64,000 nucleotides of DNA from contig CAYQMN010000008.1 of assembly GCA_964418695.1 (NCBI GenBank), forward strand, positions 1-64,000, in the 5' to 3' direction. The translations under genes and the position numbers were made by a program. The DNA is from Prado023 sp964418695. GTDB lineage: Bacteria; Actinomycetota; Actinomycetes; S36-B12; CAIYMF01. The notes beneath the pieces were generated by a model. It was not told the origin of the DNA. It did no database searches and saw only the letters and a program-made list of their open reading frames with translations. This document shows, in pieces, positions 17,512 through 25,561 of the stretch. Numbering within the stretch: position 1 is the first letter of the stretch; every line of letters begins with the position of its first letter.

Positions 17512-18618
17512 CTAGGCGGGCTGCTGCTGATCGACAAGTGCGTTGGTACCCACCCAGCGGTGGACCGCGGCCGCTGCGGCCCGGCCCGCCCTGTTCCCGC
17601 CGATCGTGCTGGCCGACGGCCCGTAGCCGACGAGCTGCACGCGGGGGTCGGCCGCGGCCGTGGTGGCGCTCTGTACATCGCTGGTCGAGGTGAGCAGCCG
17701 GATCCCGCCGTGCTTGGTCTTCAGGCCCAGCGGCGCCAGGTGACCCACCGCGGGCCGGAAGCCGGTGGCCCAGAGGATCACGTCGACCTGCTCGAAGGAG
17801 CCGTCGGCCCAGCGGACGCCGTCGGGCTCGATCCGCGCGAACATGGGCCGCCGCTGGTAGGCGCCGAGGCGCGCAGCCTCCTGCTCCTGCGCTCGCAGCC
17901 CGATCCCGGTGACGGACACCACCGAGCGTGGCGCCAGCCCGCGCCGTACTCGCTCCTCGACCAGCGCGATCGCGGCGCGTCCGTCGAACTCCTCGATCCG
18001 GTCGCGCCACACCGGCTCGCGGCGGGTGACCCAGATCGTGTCCGTGACTGGCCGCAGAATCCCGAGGAACTGCACGGCGCTCGCACCCCCGCCCACCACC
18101 AGCACCCGCCTGCCGCGAAAGTGTGCCGAACCCGGGAAGCTGACGGTGTGGAGCTGCTCTCCGCGAAAGGTCTCCTGCCCCGGCCAGAACGGCACGAACG
18201 GCCGGCTCCACGTGCCGGTGGCATTGACGATCGTTCGGGTCGACCAGGACACAGAGCCGGCATGAACCACGAGCAGGGCTCCGGCGCTGTCCACCCGATC
18301 GACCCGCACCGGCCGGATGACCGGGAGGTCGTGAGCGCGCTCGTACTCGCCGAACCACGCCGGGATCACCACGTTGGCCCGCTCGGACCCACGACCGGGT
18401 GCAGGCCCGTCGGGCAGATCGGCCACCCCGTGCACGTCATCCATCGTCAGCGAGTCCCAGCGGTGTTGCCACGCTCCACCGGAGGTCTCCTCGGCGTCCA
18501 ACACCACGTGGTGCAGCCCCAGTCGCCGAAGGTGGTACGAGGCCGACAAACCGGCCTGGCCCGCCCCGATGACGACCGAGTCGAGCACCTCCGACCCGTT
18601 TGTTGAACCGGCAACCAT
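17512..18618 (-). CDS. Flavin-dependent monooxygenase, ArsO-like
   Basis: A 368-residue single-component flavoprotein of the FMO/ArsO group. The FAD-binding motif GAGQAG is at residues 18-23 in VVIGAGQAGLSASYHLRRLG. The NADPH fold follows at RVLVVGGGASAVQFLG, and VILWATGFRPAVGHLAPLGL is the conserved C-terminal ATG motif. LTMDDVHGVADLP occupies the FMO linker. Genes of this kind occur in ars clusters as arsO and have been proposed to act on organoarsenicals or arsenite; here that role rests on the nearby arsM and aquaporin. The ATG at 18618 (MVAGSTNGSEVLDS) is preferred over longer starts. Confidence 0.85.
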   Translation of the reverse strand: MVAGSTNGSEVLDSVVIGAGQAGLSASYHLRRLGLHHVVLDAEETSGGAWQHRWDSLTMDDVHGVADLPDGPAPGRGSERANVVIPAWFGEYERAHDLPVIRPVRVDRVDSAGALLVVHAGSVSWSTRTIVNATGTWSRPFVPFWPGQETFRGEQLHTVSFPGSAHFRGRRVLVVGGGASAVQFLGILRPVTDTIWVTRREPVWRDRIEEFDGRAAIALVEERVRRGLAPRSVVSVTGIGLRAQEQEAARLGAYQRRPMFARIEPDGVRWADGSFEQVDVILWATGFRPAVGHLAPLGLKTKHGGIRLLTSTSDVQSATTAAADPRVQLVGYGPSASTIGGNRAGRAAAAAVHRWVGTNALVDQQQPA

Positions 18619-18699
18619 ATTGGTGGAACACCGGAGCCCTCGCCCGTATGCCGAGAAGGGCCGGGGCGCAGGGCGACGCGAACGCAAGCAGCGGTCGAC

Positions 18700-19293
18700 T
18701 CAGGGCTTGGGCTGGCTCAGGTGCTCGTCGTGGTCTGCCCAGACCAGACTCCCAAGGGCGATCACCAGCGCGATGTCGGCCGCGACGGCGATGGGGGCGA
18801 CGTTGGCGATGTGTGCGACGGGCCAGGCGAGTGCGGCGACGAGCACTGTCGTGCCCTGCCAACGGTGCCCGAGCCGGGCCAGGGCCAGGGCCACCAGCAC
18901 GAGCGCGAGTGGGAAGAACAGGCCCAGGGGCTTGATCAGGTTCGCGGCGCCCGGCTGATCCACGAGCTGGGTGTCGCCCAAGGACATGTGGATCGTCTCG
19001 AAGCCGTAGGCGACGTTGCCAGCCATGCCGATCAACCCGACCAGCAGGACTGCTGCCCGCAGCCGGGAGCTGGCCGGCAGCCAGAGCGCCACGCGCAGCA
19101 TCACGAACCCGTAGGCGATGGCGCCGAGGACGTGGAGCACGCCTGCGGTGGGGTCCTCCCATCCACGGGCGGCGTACATCGACTCGGCGGCCAGGTAGGT
19201 AACGGGCGCGACGATCAGCGCTCCGGTGAGCAGGCGGTCGGTCGGGGTGGGCGCGGCGACTTGCTCGCGCACGGACGTGGTGGTGGCGGTCAT
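18700..19293 (-). CDS. Six-helix membrane protein, unknown function
   Basis: A 197-residue integral membrane protein. Helices are apparent near residues 20-40, 55-75, 80-100, 125-145, 150-170 and 172-190, with short polar loops. The segment MSLGDTQLVDQPGAANLIKPLG between helices 3 and 4 is the only sizeable loop. The ATG at 19293 is preceded by GAGAGG. It is divergent from a membrane-anchored LuxR regulator gene, with a perfect palindrome between them, so the two are probably a regulator-target pair. Family not recognised. Confidence 0.75.
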   Translation of the reverse strand: MTATTTSVREQVAAPTPTDRLLTGALIVAPVTYLAAESMYAARGWEDPTAGVLHVLGAIAYGFVMLRVALWLPASSRLRAAVLLVGLIGMAGNVAYGFETIHMSLGDTQLVDQPGAANLIKPLGLFFPLALVLVALALARLGHRWQGTTVLVAALAWPVAHIANVAPIAVAADIALVIALGSLVWADHDEHLSQPKP

Positions 19294-19374
19294 GGGTGGT
19301 CCTCTCGGTCGTGGTGGCGCCACAGTGCGGAGTCCGCCGCCCTGTCCACCACGGGGATGCCCCTGGATCTGCGC

Positions 19375-19392
19375 TGCAGGGATATCCCTGCA
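19375..19392. promoter_or_regulatory. 18-bp perfect palindrome between divergent genes
   Basis: TGCAGGGATATCCCTGCA is a perfect 18-bp palindrome 35 bp upstream of the LuxR-family gene start and 82 bp from the divergent membrane-protein start. A related imperfect copy, GGGGATGCCCC, lies at 19353-19363, about 20 bp upstream. The arrangement fits an autoregulatory operator. Confidence 0.5.
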
Positions 19393-19426
19393 TCGACCGG
19401 GGCCTCCCTCATGGCACCATCGCGGC

Positions 19427-20815
19427 GTGTCAACGGCCGACGGCCGCGCCCTGCGCGCCCTGTTCCCGCTGCTGGTGCTCAGCGTCGTGGTCGTGCTCGT
19501 GACACTGGGGCTCGCGCGAGGGTTCTGGCTGTCCAACCTCCACAACGGGCTGCTCGCGCTGGCGTTCACCGGCGTGGGCGCCTACGTGCTGTTCCAGCGT
19601 CCGGGCCACGTCACCGGGATGCTGTTCCTGGCCACGGGGGCGGTCGAGGCGGTCATGTTCTTCGGGCGCCAGGCAGGGCACTTCCCCACCTCCGAGGGCA
19701 GCGAGTGGCTGGGATGGCTGGGGGTGTGGCCGCTGGCCATAGCCCTGGGGCTGGTCACGATGAGCGTGATCTACTTCCCCGACGGCCGCCTTCCCTCGCG
19801 CGGGTGGGCACCAGTGGTGGTGGCGGTCACGGTTCTCGTCGCGGTCTGCGCCGGCATGTCGGCGCTGTGGCCGGTCGAGTACGCGTCGGTCGGACTGAGC
19901 ACACCACATCCGGTGAACGCCGAGGCCCCGCAGGCCGTGACGGTCGCCTGGACGCTGCTGGCCCATCCGACCTATGCGGCGCTGCAGGTCCTGTGGGTGG
20001 TCGTGGTCGCATACCGCTGGCGACGCGCGCAGGGCGCCGTGCGCATGCAGCTCGTGTGGCTGGCCTCCGCGACACTCGGCTCGGTCCTCGCCCTGGCCGT
20101 GGGCCTGATCGTGTGGGGGACCCCGGCGCTGGGGGTGCTCTCAGCGTCGCTGATCCCGGTGGCCGCGGGCTGGGCGATCGTGCACGGGCAGCACCTCACG
20201 GCGTACTCCGCCCTGACCTGGCTGTCCCGCAGTGACGCCGACGCACAGAACCTCCCCCACGGGTTGGCCCGGGCCGCGGCACAGGCACTCCGCGCGGACC
20301 GGGGCGTGCTGTGGATGGGTGACCGGTCCGAGCTGCATGCCCTGGGCGTCTGGCCCGAGACCCCCGAGCCGATCGCTTCCGTCGCCCTGGACGAGCTGCG
20401 CGCCTCGCCCGACCTCCAGGCCCGGGAGGTCGTCCGGGCGGGCGCCGTGGTGGGCGCGCTGACCGTCCACCGGGCGAGCTCGGACCGGCTCACCGTGGGC
20501 GAGAGCCGGCTCATGGATGATCTGGCGGCCCAGGCAGGCCTCGTGCTCGACCATCAGAACCTCGCCGAGGTGATCGCCTCGGAGAGCCGGGCCGGCCATC
20601 TCGAGGGTCTGAGCCCCCGGGAGCAGCAGGTCCTCGACCTCATGGCTCGGGGTCTGTCCAACAGTGCCATCGCCCAGGAGCTGCACCTGAGCATCAAGAC
20701 GGTGGAGCCCACCGTCGGTGCGATCTTCACCAAGCTGCAGCTGCACCCCGATGCCGACAGCAACCGCCGCGTGCTGGCCGTGCTGGCCTACCTGCGGACC
20801 TCACACCAGCACTGA
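19427..20815 (+). CDS. Membrane-anchored LuxR-type regulator
   Basis: A 462-residue transcription regulator with a membrane sensor. The N-terminal half holds about seven or eight hydrophobic helices (from ALFPLLVLSVVVVLVTLGLA to LIVWGTPALGVLSASLIPV). It is followed by a GAF-like cytosolic segment (about residues 275-385) and a C-terminal LuxR helix-turn-helix: LSPREQQVLDLMARGLSNSAIAQ then LHLSIKTVEPTVGAIFTKLQL. The recognition helix reads SIKTVEPTVG where SxKTVExHV is usual. No histidine kinase accompanies it, so the sensor may act directly. The GTG at 19427 fits the start of the first helix. Confidence 0.85.
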   Translation: MSTADGRALRALFPLLVLSVVVVLVTLGLARGFWLSNLHNGLLALAFTGVGAYVLFQRPGHVTGMLFLATGAVEAVMFFGRQAGHFPTSEGSEWLGWLGVWPLAIALGLVTMSVIYFPDGRLPSRGWAPVVVAVTVLVAVCAGMSALWPVEYASVGLSTPHPVNAEAPQAVTVAWTLLAHPTYAALQVLWVVVVAYRWRRAQGAVRMQLVWLASATLGSVLALAVGLIVWGTPALGVLSASLIPVAAGWAIVHGQHLTAYSALTWLSRSDADAQNLPHGLARAAAQALRADRGVLWMGDRSELHALGVWPETPEPIASVALDELRASPDLQAREVVRAGAVVGALTVHRASSDRLTVGESRLMDDLAAQAGLVLDHQNLAEVIASESRAGHLEGLSPREQQVLDLMARGLSNSAIAQELHLSIKTVEPTVGAIFTKLQLHPDADSNRRVLAVLAYLRTSHQH

Positions 20816-20939
20816 AGTTCGGTCGCGACCATGCCCACGACGGCGATCGCGGCACCAGGCGTCCAGGTTCCTCGGGCCGACGGTGGCTGGTTGGTGCATT
20901 CGCACCATGTGGGCGCCTTCCCGCTCGGCGATCCTCCTC

Positions 20940-21228
20940 GCATGACCACACTCTGCGCACCCCGAATGGCTGCGCGCCGAACAGCTGGCCACCCTGATCA
21001 GCCTGCTCGTCCTTCCCCTGGGACTCCTCGGCATCGCGCACGTGGGGCGGTGGAGCGCCCCCCGCGACCGTCCTGCTCCTCTGGGGCATGTGGGGATTCC
21101 ACAACGTCCTGGCCCTCTGGTACGCCGCAGGATCGATCGCCCCGCGCAACCACGTCAGCAACATCCTGACCAAGCTCCAGGTCAGCAACCGGACCAAGGC
21201 AGCTGCGCGCGCCCGCGGTCTGGCGTGA
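20940..21228 (+). pseudogene. Membrane segment joined to a LuxR C-terminal remnant
   Basis: Plus-strand sequence reads LATLISLLVLPLGLLGIAHVG in one frame and, after a frameshift near 21055, ATVLLLWGMWGFHNVLALWY followed directly by NHVSNILTKLQVSNRTKAAA and a stop at 21226-21228. The first two segments are transmembrane-like; the last is the C-terminal half of a LuxR helix-turn-helix (consensus VKTHVSNILTKL). I read this as a deletion product joining two decayed genes. Confidence 0.5.
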
Positions 21229-21296
21229 GCCGCCCACTGAATGGAGGCGCTCCTTTCGGACGGGGGCCTCGTCAACCGCGCGTCGAGCGGCTTCGC

Positions 21297-22754
21297 TCAG
21301 GGGATGTCGTCCTCCAGGTGCTCGATGTCGCGGAAGCCGGTCGCCTCGGCGCGGATGCCCCGGTTCGTGAACCACGTGAGCGCCCAGAGCACGACACCGA
21401 TCGCGAGGAGGCCGCCGGCGATCTGGTAGACGATCACGTCACGGTCCACCCACGGGCCGGCCAGGAAGAGGCACAGGACCGCGGCCAGCGCGGGCGTGGG
21501 CCCCGGAGACCGGAAGCGAGATTCGAGCCCGTCCCGGCGCAGAACCAGGCAGGCGATGCTGACGACCGAGAAGACCACGAGCAGCAGCAGAGCCGTCGTG
21601 CTGGCCAGGTTGACAACGATCTCGCTGTCGGCCCGCGAAGCGACGAACCAGATCAGTCCCAGCGCCAGGACGGTCGAGAAGATGATCCCGGCGTAGGGCG
21701 CACGAGTGTTCGGCGAGACCTTGGCCAGCGACCGCGGCAGCACGTCATGCTTGGCCAAGCCGTAGAGCAGCCGGCTGGCCATCATCATGTTGATCAGGGC
21801 GGTGTTGGCGACCGCGAAGACGGCGAGGAAGGGAAACACCTTGTCGATGGGAAAGTCGGGCGCCCCAGCGCTGACCACCTCGAGGAGCGCCCGGCCTTCC
21901 GCCTCGTTGATCTCGGCCAGCTCGTCGGGCGTCAGCACGGCAACGACCGCAAAGGCCACCAGCACGTAGATGAGCACCGCGATCCCCAGCCCGGTCAGCA
22001 TCGTGCGCGGGAAGATCCGCTCCGGCTCATGGCACTCCTCGACCATGTTGACAGAGTCCTCGAAGCCGACCATCGCAAAGAACGCAACGGCCGTCGCCGC
22101 AGTCACGGCCAGGAAGATGCCCTTCTCCTCCGGGGAGGAGAAGGTGGTGATGCGGCTGAGATCCCCGTCCCCCTGCCAGATCGCCCAGAAACCGACCCCG
22201 ATAACGATGGCCAGCGCGGTGATCTCGACCAGAGTCAGGACCACATTGAACTTCACACTCTCGCCGACCCCGCGCAGGTTGATCAGGGCCAGCAGGACCA
22301 TGAATGACATGGCGATGATCGTGATGATGCCGGTGCTGGGAGCTTCGTCGAGCCAGCCGTTGACGACGAGACCCCCGGTGAGGTTCTGGGCGAGCACGTT
22401 GGACGATGTCGAGGCACTGGTGATGCCGGAGCAGATGACCGCAAAGGCGACCAAGAAGGTCACGAAGTGGATCCCGAAGGCCTTGTGCGTGTAGAGCGCG
22501 GCGCCCGCGGCCTGGGGGTACTTGGTGACCAGCTCGAGGTAGGACAGCGCGGTCAGGGCCGCGACGACGAAGGCCACCACGAAGGGGACCCACACGATGC
22601 CGCCGACGAGGCCCGCCATCTGCCCGGTCACCGCGTAAACCCCAGCACCGAGGATGTCGCCCACGATGAACAGCAGCAGAAGCTTCGGCCCCATCACGCG
22701 GCGGAGCGCAGGCTGATCCGTCACCTGGTCCTGCTCTGGCGTCGCGGTACTCAT
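21297..22754 (-). CDS. APC-superfamily amino acid permease
   Basis: A 485-residue, 12-14-helix permease of the amino acid-polyamine-organocation superfamily (cationic amino acid transporter-like). The first helix shows the unwound substrate-binding motif GDILGAGVYAVTG (about 30-42). The consensus FFAMVGFEDSVNMVEE and PFLAVFAVANTALINMMMASRLLYGLA are also typical. The ATG at 22754 (MSTATPEQDQVTDQPALRR) puts a short cytosolic tail before helix 1. It stands alone; the substrate cannot be told from sequence. Confidence 0.9.
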   Translation of the reverse strand: MSTATPEQDQVTDQPALRRVMGPKLLLLFIVGDILGAGVYAVTGQMAGLVGGIVWVPFVVAFVVAALTALSYLELVTKYPQAAGAALYTHKAFGIHFVTFLVAFAVICSGITSASTSSNVLAQNLTGGLVVNGWLDEAPSTGIITIIAMSFMVLLALINLRGVGESVKFNVVLTLVEITALAIVIGVGFWAIWQGDGDLSRITTFSSPEEKGIFLAVTAATAVAFFAMVGFEDSVNMVEECHEPERIFPRTMLTGLGIAVLIYVLVAFAVVAVLTPDELAEINEAEGRALLEVVSAGAPDFPIDKVFPFLAVFAVANTALINMMMASRLLYGLAKHDVLPRSLAKVSPNTRAPYAGIIFSTVLALGLIWFVASRADSEIVVNLASTTALLLLVVFSVVSIACLVLRRDGLESRFRSPGPTPALAAVLCLFLAGPWVDRDVIVYQIAGGLLAIGVVLWALTWFTNRGIRAEATGFRDIEHLEDDIP

Positions 22755-23187
22755 CCAGACGACTCCTAGTGCCACGAGCGTGAGCCACGTGTTGAGATGC
22801 CTCATCGTGACCCCAAACGAACACGGGCACTACCTGAACCGCCCTTGGCTCTGGTTGGAAGCCGCATCCTGCAACCGACCGGCCCCCGGCGAGCGACGCG
22901 GTGGACGCTCCAGCCAAGGAGCCGGGAAGGAGACGACTGCCAAGCATCGGGTGGGAGGCTTGAGGCCGCTACGTCGACGGTAGCCCCGAAGCACCGCGCC
23001 CGCTCTGCGGTGCCACCCCACGATCCGGGGCGCCGGGCACTGAGCGCCGCGTCGGGCGTGGTGTCGTCGGAGACCTGGCAGACGGACTTCGGGTTGCCCA
23101 GAGGTCAGGCGGATCGGTTCGCCGCCAGGCAACCCGTCCGCGGGCGTCTTGCTCGGCGAGGACGCGGCGCGCCTCTTGGCTTCCGTG
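22755..23187. other. Non-coding gap
   Basis: About 430 bp between the permease start and the 3' end of the SRPBCC gene. I see no protein-like frame, RNA gene or strong hairpin here. The permease promoter presumably lies in its first 100 bp. Confidence 0.5.
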
Positions 23188-23817
23188 TCAGTCGATGCGG
23201 GTGCGCGCCAGCTTCTCCGCCCGCCTGCCGATCTCCCCGAGCATCTTGTGCTCCATCACCAACGACCCTGATTCCATCGGGATCATCCCGACGCGGTCCC
23301 TCAGCCGGGGCAGCCGGAACCTGTTGCGGCTGATCAGCCGGGTGCGCCCCGAGCCGTCGTCGAGCATGGTGAACGCCCACAGCCAGTTCCCGTCAGACGA
23401 GCGCCAGGCGATGGCGTGGGGTGGATCGACGAGCTCCAGGACCATGCGATTGCCGCCGAACTCGATCACGTCCCCGAGCCGTGGTTGCTGGAACTCGTCG
23501 AGGATGTGGTCGACGCTGTGCATGTTCAGATCGATCAGGTTCTCGATCCAGTCGTAGGTGTAGGCGCCGCCGCGGGGCTCGGGACCCATCTGAGCCAGCC
23601 AGGGGAAGACATCGGATGGTGGTGCGTCGACGGTGATCGCTCGGGTGGACTGTGCGTCGGGCTCGGGTAGCAGGTCGTCTCCGGGAAGCGCGGCGTCGAC
23701 CTCCTCAGGTGTCGCGCCCCACGTCAGGATCCTCGGCCGCAGGAAGATCCGGTAGGAGATCGCGGCGCCGACGGTGAACACCGCGACTCCCCGCAGGACG
23801 GCCAGGCTCGTGCGCAT
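23188..23817 (-). CDS. Membrane-anchored SRPBCC-fold protein
   Basis: A 209-residue protein with an N-terminal hydrophobic helix (RTSLAVLRGVAVFTVGAAIS) followed by a START/SRPBCC ligand-binding domain: TRAITVDAPPSDVFPWLAQMG (about 60-80), YDWIEN, GDVIEFGGNRMVLELVDPP and WLWAFTMLDDGSGRTRLISRNRF. The C-terminal helix (SLVMEHKMLGEIGRRAEKLA) closes the cavity. Ligand unknown. The gene stands alone between the permease and a small basic-protein gene on the other strand. Confidence 0.75.
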   Translation of the reverse strand: MRTSLAVLRGVAVFTVGAAISYRIFLRPRILTWGATPEEVDAALPGDDLLPEPDAQSTRAITVDAPPSDVFPWLAQMGPEPRGGAYTYDWIENLIDLNMHSVDHILDEFQQPRLGDVIEFGGNRMVLELVDPPHAIAWRSSDGNWLWAFTMLDDGSGRTRLISRNRFRLPRLRDRVGMIPMESGSLVMEHKMLGEIGRRAEKLARTRID

Positions 23818-24034
23818 GCCTCGATTCTCCCGACATCGCTGCGTCGTGTCAGCGGTAGGAGTCCGGCGCGCCCTCGATCGGTCAGGCCCGCACCGGCTTG
23901 GCCTTGGTGCGGTGAGCGCGCACGCGCAGCTGGGTCAACCTGGCTACCCCGAGCGTGGGTCTGGGCACGCGGTCTTGGGGGGCGTAGTGTCCCCAGACAT
24001 GGAGTCAGCCGGGCTCCCGACTCTGGGAGCCACG

Positions 24035-24169
24035 ATGACTGACAAATCCCCACGCCAACACATGTCCAAGAAGTCTGGCAAGTCATTGAAGGAGAAGCGG
24101 GCCGAGAAGCAAGCGAAGGCCGCCCATCAGAACCAGGTCCAGTCAACGCTGCCGGACAAGAAGAAGTAG
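24035..24169 (+). CDS. Small basic protein (44 aa)
   Basis: A 44-residue Lys-rich protein, MTDKSPRQHMSKKSGKSLKE then KRAEKQAKAAHQ, ending in three lysines. About a third of the residues are Lys or Arg and the middle is a single charged helix. GGGAGC precedes the ATG at 24035; a second ATG at 24062 is possible. Short proteins of this kind are common in actinobacteria and of unknown role; nucleic-acid binding is a guess. Confidence 0.6.
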   Translation: MTDKSPRQHMSKKSGKSLKEKRAEKQAKAAHQNQVQSTLPDKKK

Positions 24170-24246
24170 CCCAGGGCCCAGCTTGGGGGCTGGACTACTC
24201 GGCAGGGAGCCGCTGGCGCGCTGGGTGCCTTCCGGTGCGGTGTTGA

Positions 24247-25356
24247 TCAACTCAAGTAGTCACGAAGGACCTGGGCCCGGCTGGGATGACGCAGCTTGGA
24301 CATCGTCTTGGACTCGATCTGGCGGATCCGCTCGCGGGTGACCCCGTAGACCTTGCCGATCTCGTCGAGGGTCTTGGGCTGGCCGTCGGTGAGGCCGAAG
24401 CGCATCCGGATCACGCCCGCCTCCCGCTCGGTCAGCGTCTCGAGCACGCCTTCGAGTTGCGCCTGCAGCAGAGTGAACGAAACCGCCTCCAAGGGCACGA
24501 TCGCCTGTGAGTCCTCGATGAGGTCACCGAACTCGGAGTCCCCGGCCTCGCCGAGCGGAGTGTGCAAGGAGATCGGCTCCCGGCCGTACTTCTGGACCTC
24601 GGCCACCCTCTCGGGCGTCATGTCCAGCGCCTTGGCCAGCTCCTCCGTGGTGGGCTCACGGCCCAGGTCCTGCAACAACTGACGCTGCACCCGAGCCAGC
24701 TTGTTGATGACCTCCACCATGTGGACCGGGAGGCGGATCGTCCGAGATTGATCGGCCATGGCGCGGGTGATCGCCTGCCGGATCCACCACGTGGCGTAGG
24801 TGGAGAACTTGTATCCCTTGGCGTAGTCGAACTTCTCCACGGCTCGGATCAGGCCCAGGTTGCCCTCCTGGATCAGGTCCAGGAACAGCATCCCCCGACC
24901 CGTGTACCGCTTGGCCAGGGAGACGACGAGGCGCAGGTTCGCCTCCAGAAGGTGGTTCTTCGCCGCACGGCCGTGATCGGCGATCCATTCCAGGTCCCGG
25001 CGCAGCTGTAGGTCCAGGGGAGCGCCCGAGCCGAGCCTCTCCTCGGCGAACAGGCCCGCCTCGATCCGCTTGGCCAGGTCCACCTCCTGCTCGGCGTTGA
25101 GCAGGGCGACCTTGCCGATCTGCCTGAGGTAGTCCTTCACCGGGTCCGCGGTCGCGCCAGCGACGGTGACTGTCTGCTGGGGCTCGTCCTCGACGTCGGA
25201 ATCCGAGATGGTGAACGCCTCGGCGCCCTGAGCAGCCTTCCCCTCAGGTGCCTCGACGGCAGTGCGCGCGTCCAGCTCCTGCTCGGACTTCGACTCGAGC
25301 GTGGCCACGTCGATCAACTCCGACTCCACGACTTTGCACGAGCCCACGTCCGGCAC
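24247..25356 (-). CDS. Primary-type RNA polymerase sigma factor (SigA/HrdB-like)
   Basis: Sigma-70 family factor of group 1/2, 369 residues. Region 1.2 is DPVKDYLRQIGKVALLNAEQEV; regions 2.1-2.4 include HLLEANLRLVVSLAKRYTGRG, DLIQEGNLGLIRAVEKFDY and KFSTYATWWIRQAITRAMADQ, all typical of housekeeping factors. Region 3 (RLPVHMVEVINKLARVQRQLL) and region 4 (LTEREAGVIRMRFGLTDGQPK and VTRERIRQIESKTMSKLRH) are complete. The N-terminus is only about 70 residues before region 1.2, shorter than many actinobacterial HrdB proteins, so it may be a group 2 paralogue. The GTG at 25356 is the first in-frame start after an upstream stop. Confidence 0.93.
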   Translation of the reverse strand: MPDVGSCKVVESELIDVATLESKSEQELDARTAVEAPEGKAAQGAEAFTISDSDVEDEPQQTVTVAGATADPVKDYLRQIGKVALLNAEQEVDLAKRIEAGLFAEERLGSGAPLDLQLRRDLEWIADHGRAAKNHLLEANLRLVVSLAKRYTGRGMLFLDLIQEGNLGLIRAVEKFDYAKGYKFSTYATWWIRQAITRAMADQSRTIRLPVHMVEVINKLARVQRQLLQDLGREPTTEELAKALDMTPERVAEVQKYGREPISLHTPLGEAGDSEFGDLIEDSQAIVPLEAVSFTLLQAQLEGVLETLTEREAGVIRMRFGLTDGQPKTLDEIGKVYGVTRERIRQIESKTMSKLRHPSRAQVLRDYLS

Positions 25357-25561
25357 GTCGAGGACTGCCGGCGGCTCCAGAGCCCCGATCGGAGGTTCTC
25401 CTCGATCGGTAGCTCCGCAGTCATCCTACCCGCCTGCAAGAAGGCCGGCGGCCGCGCGGCTGACTCCCCGGCGATGGTCGAAGCGGTGGCCGCCGACTGG
25501 TCGGACGACTGGCCGGGGAGAAGGCCGCTGACGTCGTCGGCCGGACCTTGGGCGACCCGAA

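Noticed and set aside
21042..22307. A 421-codon plus-strand frame opposite the permease
   Set aside because: Asp/Gln/Arg-rich antisense shadow of the permease's helices.
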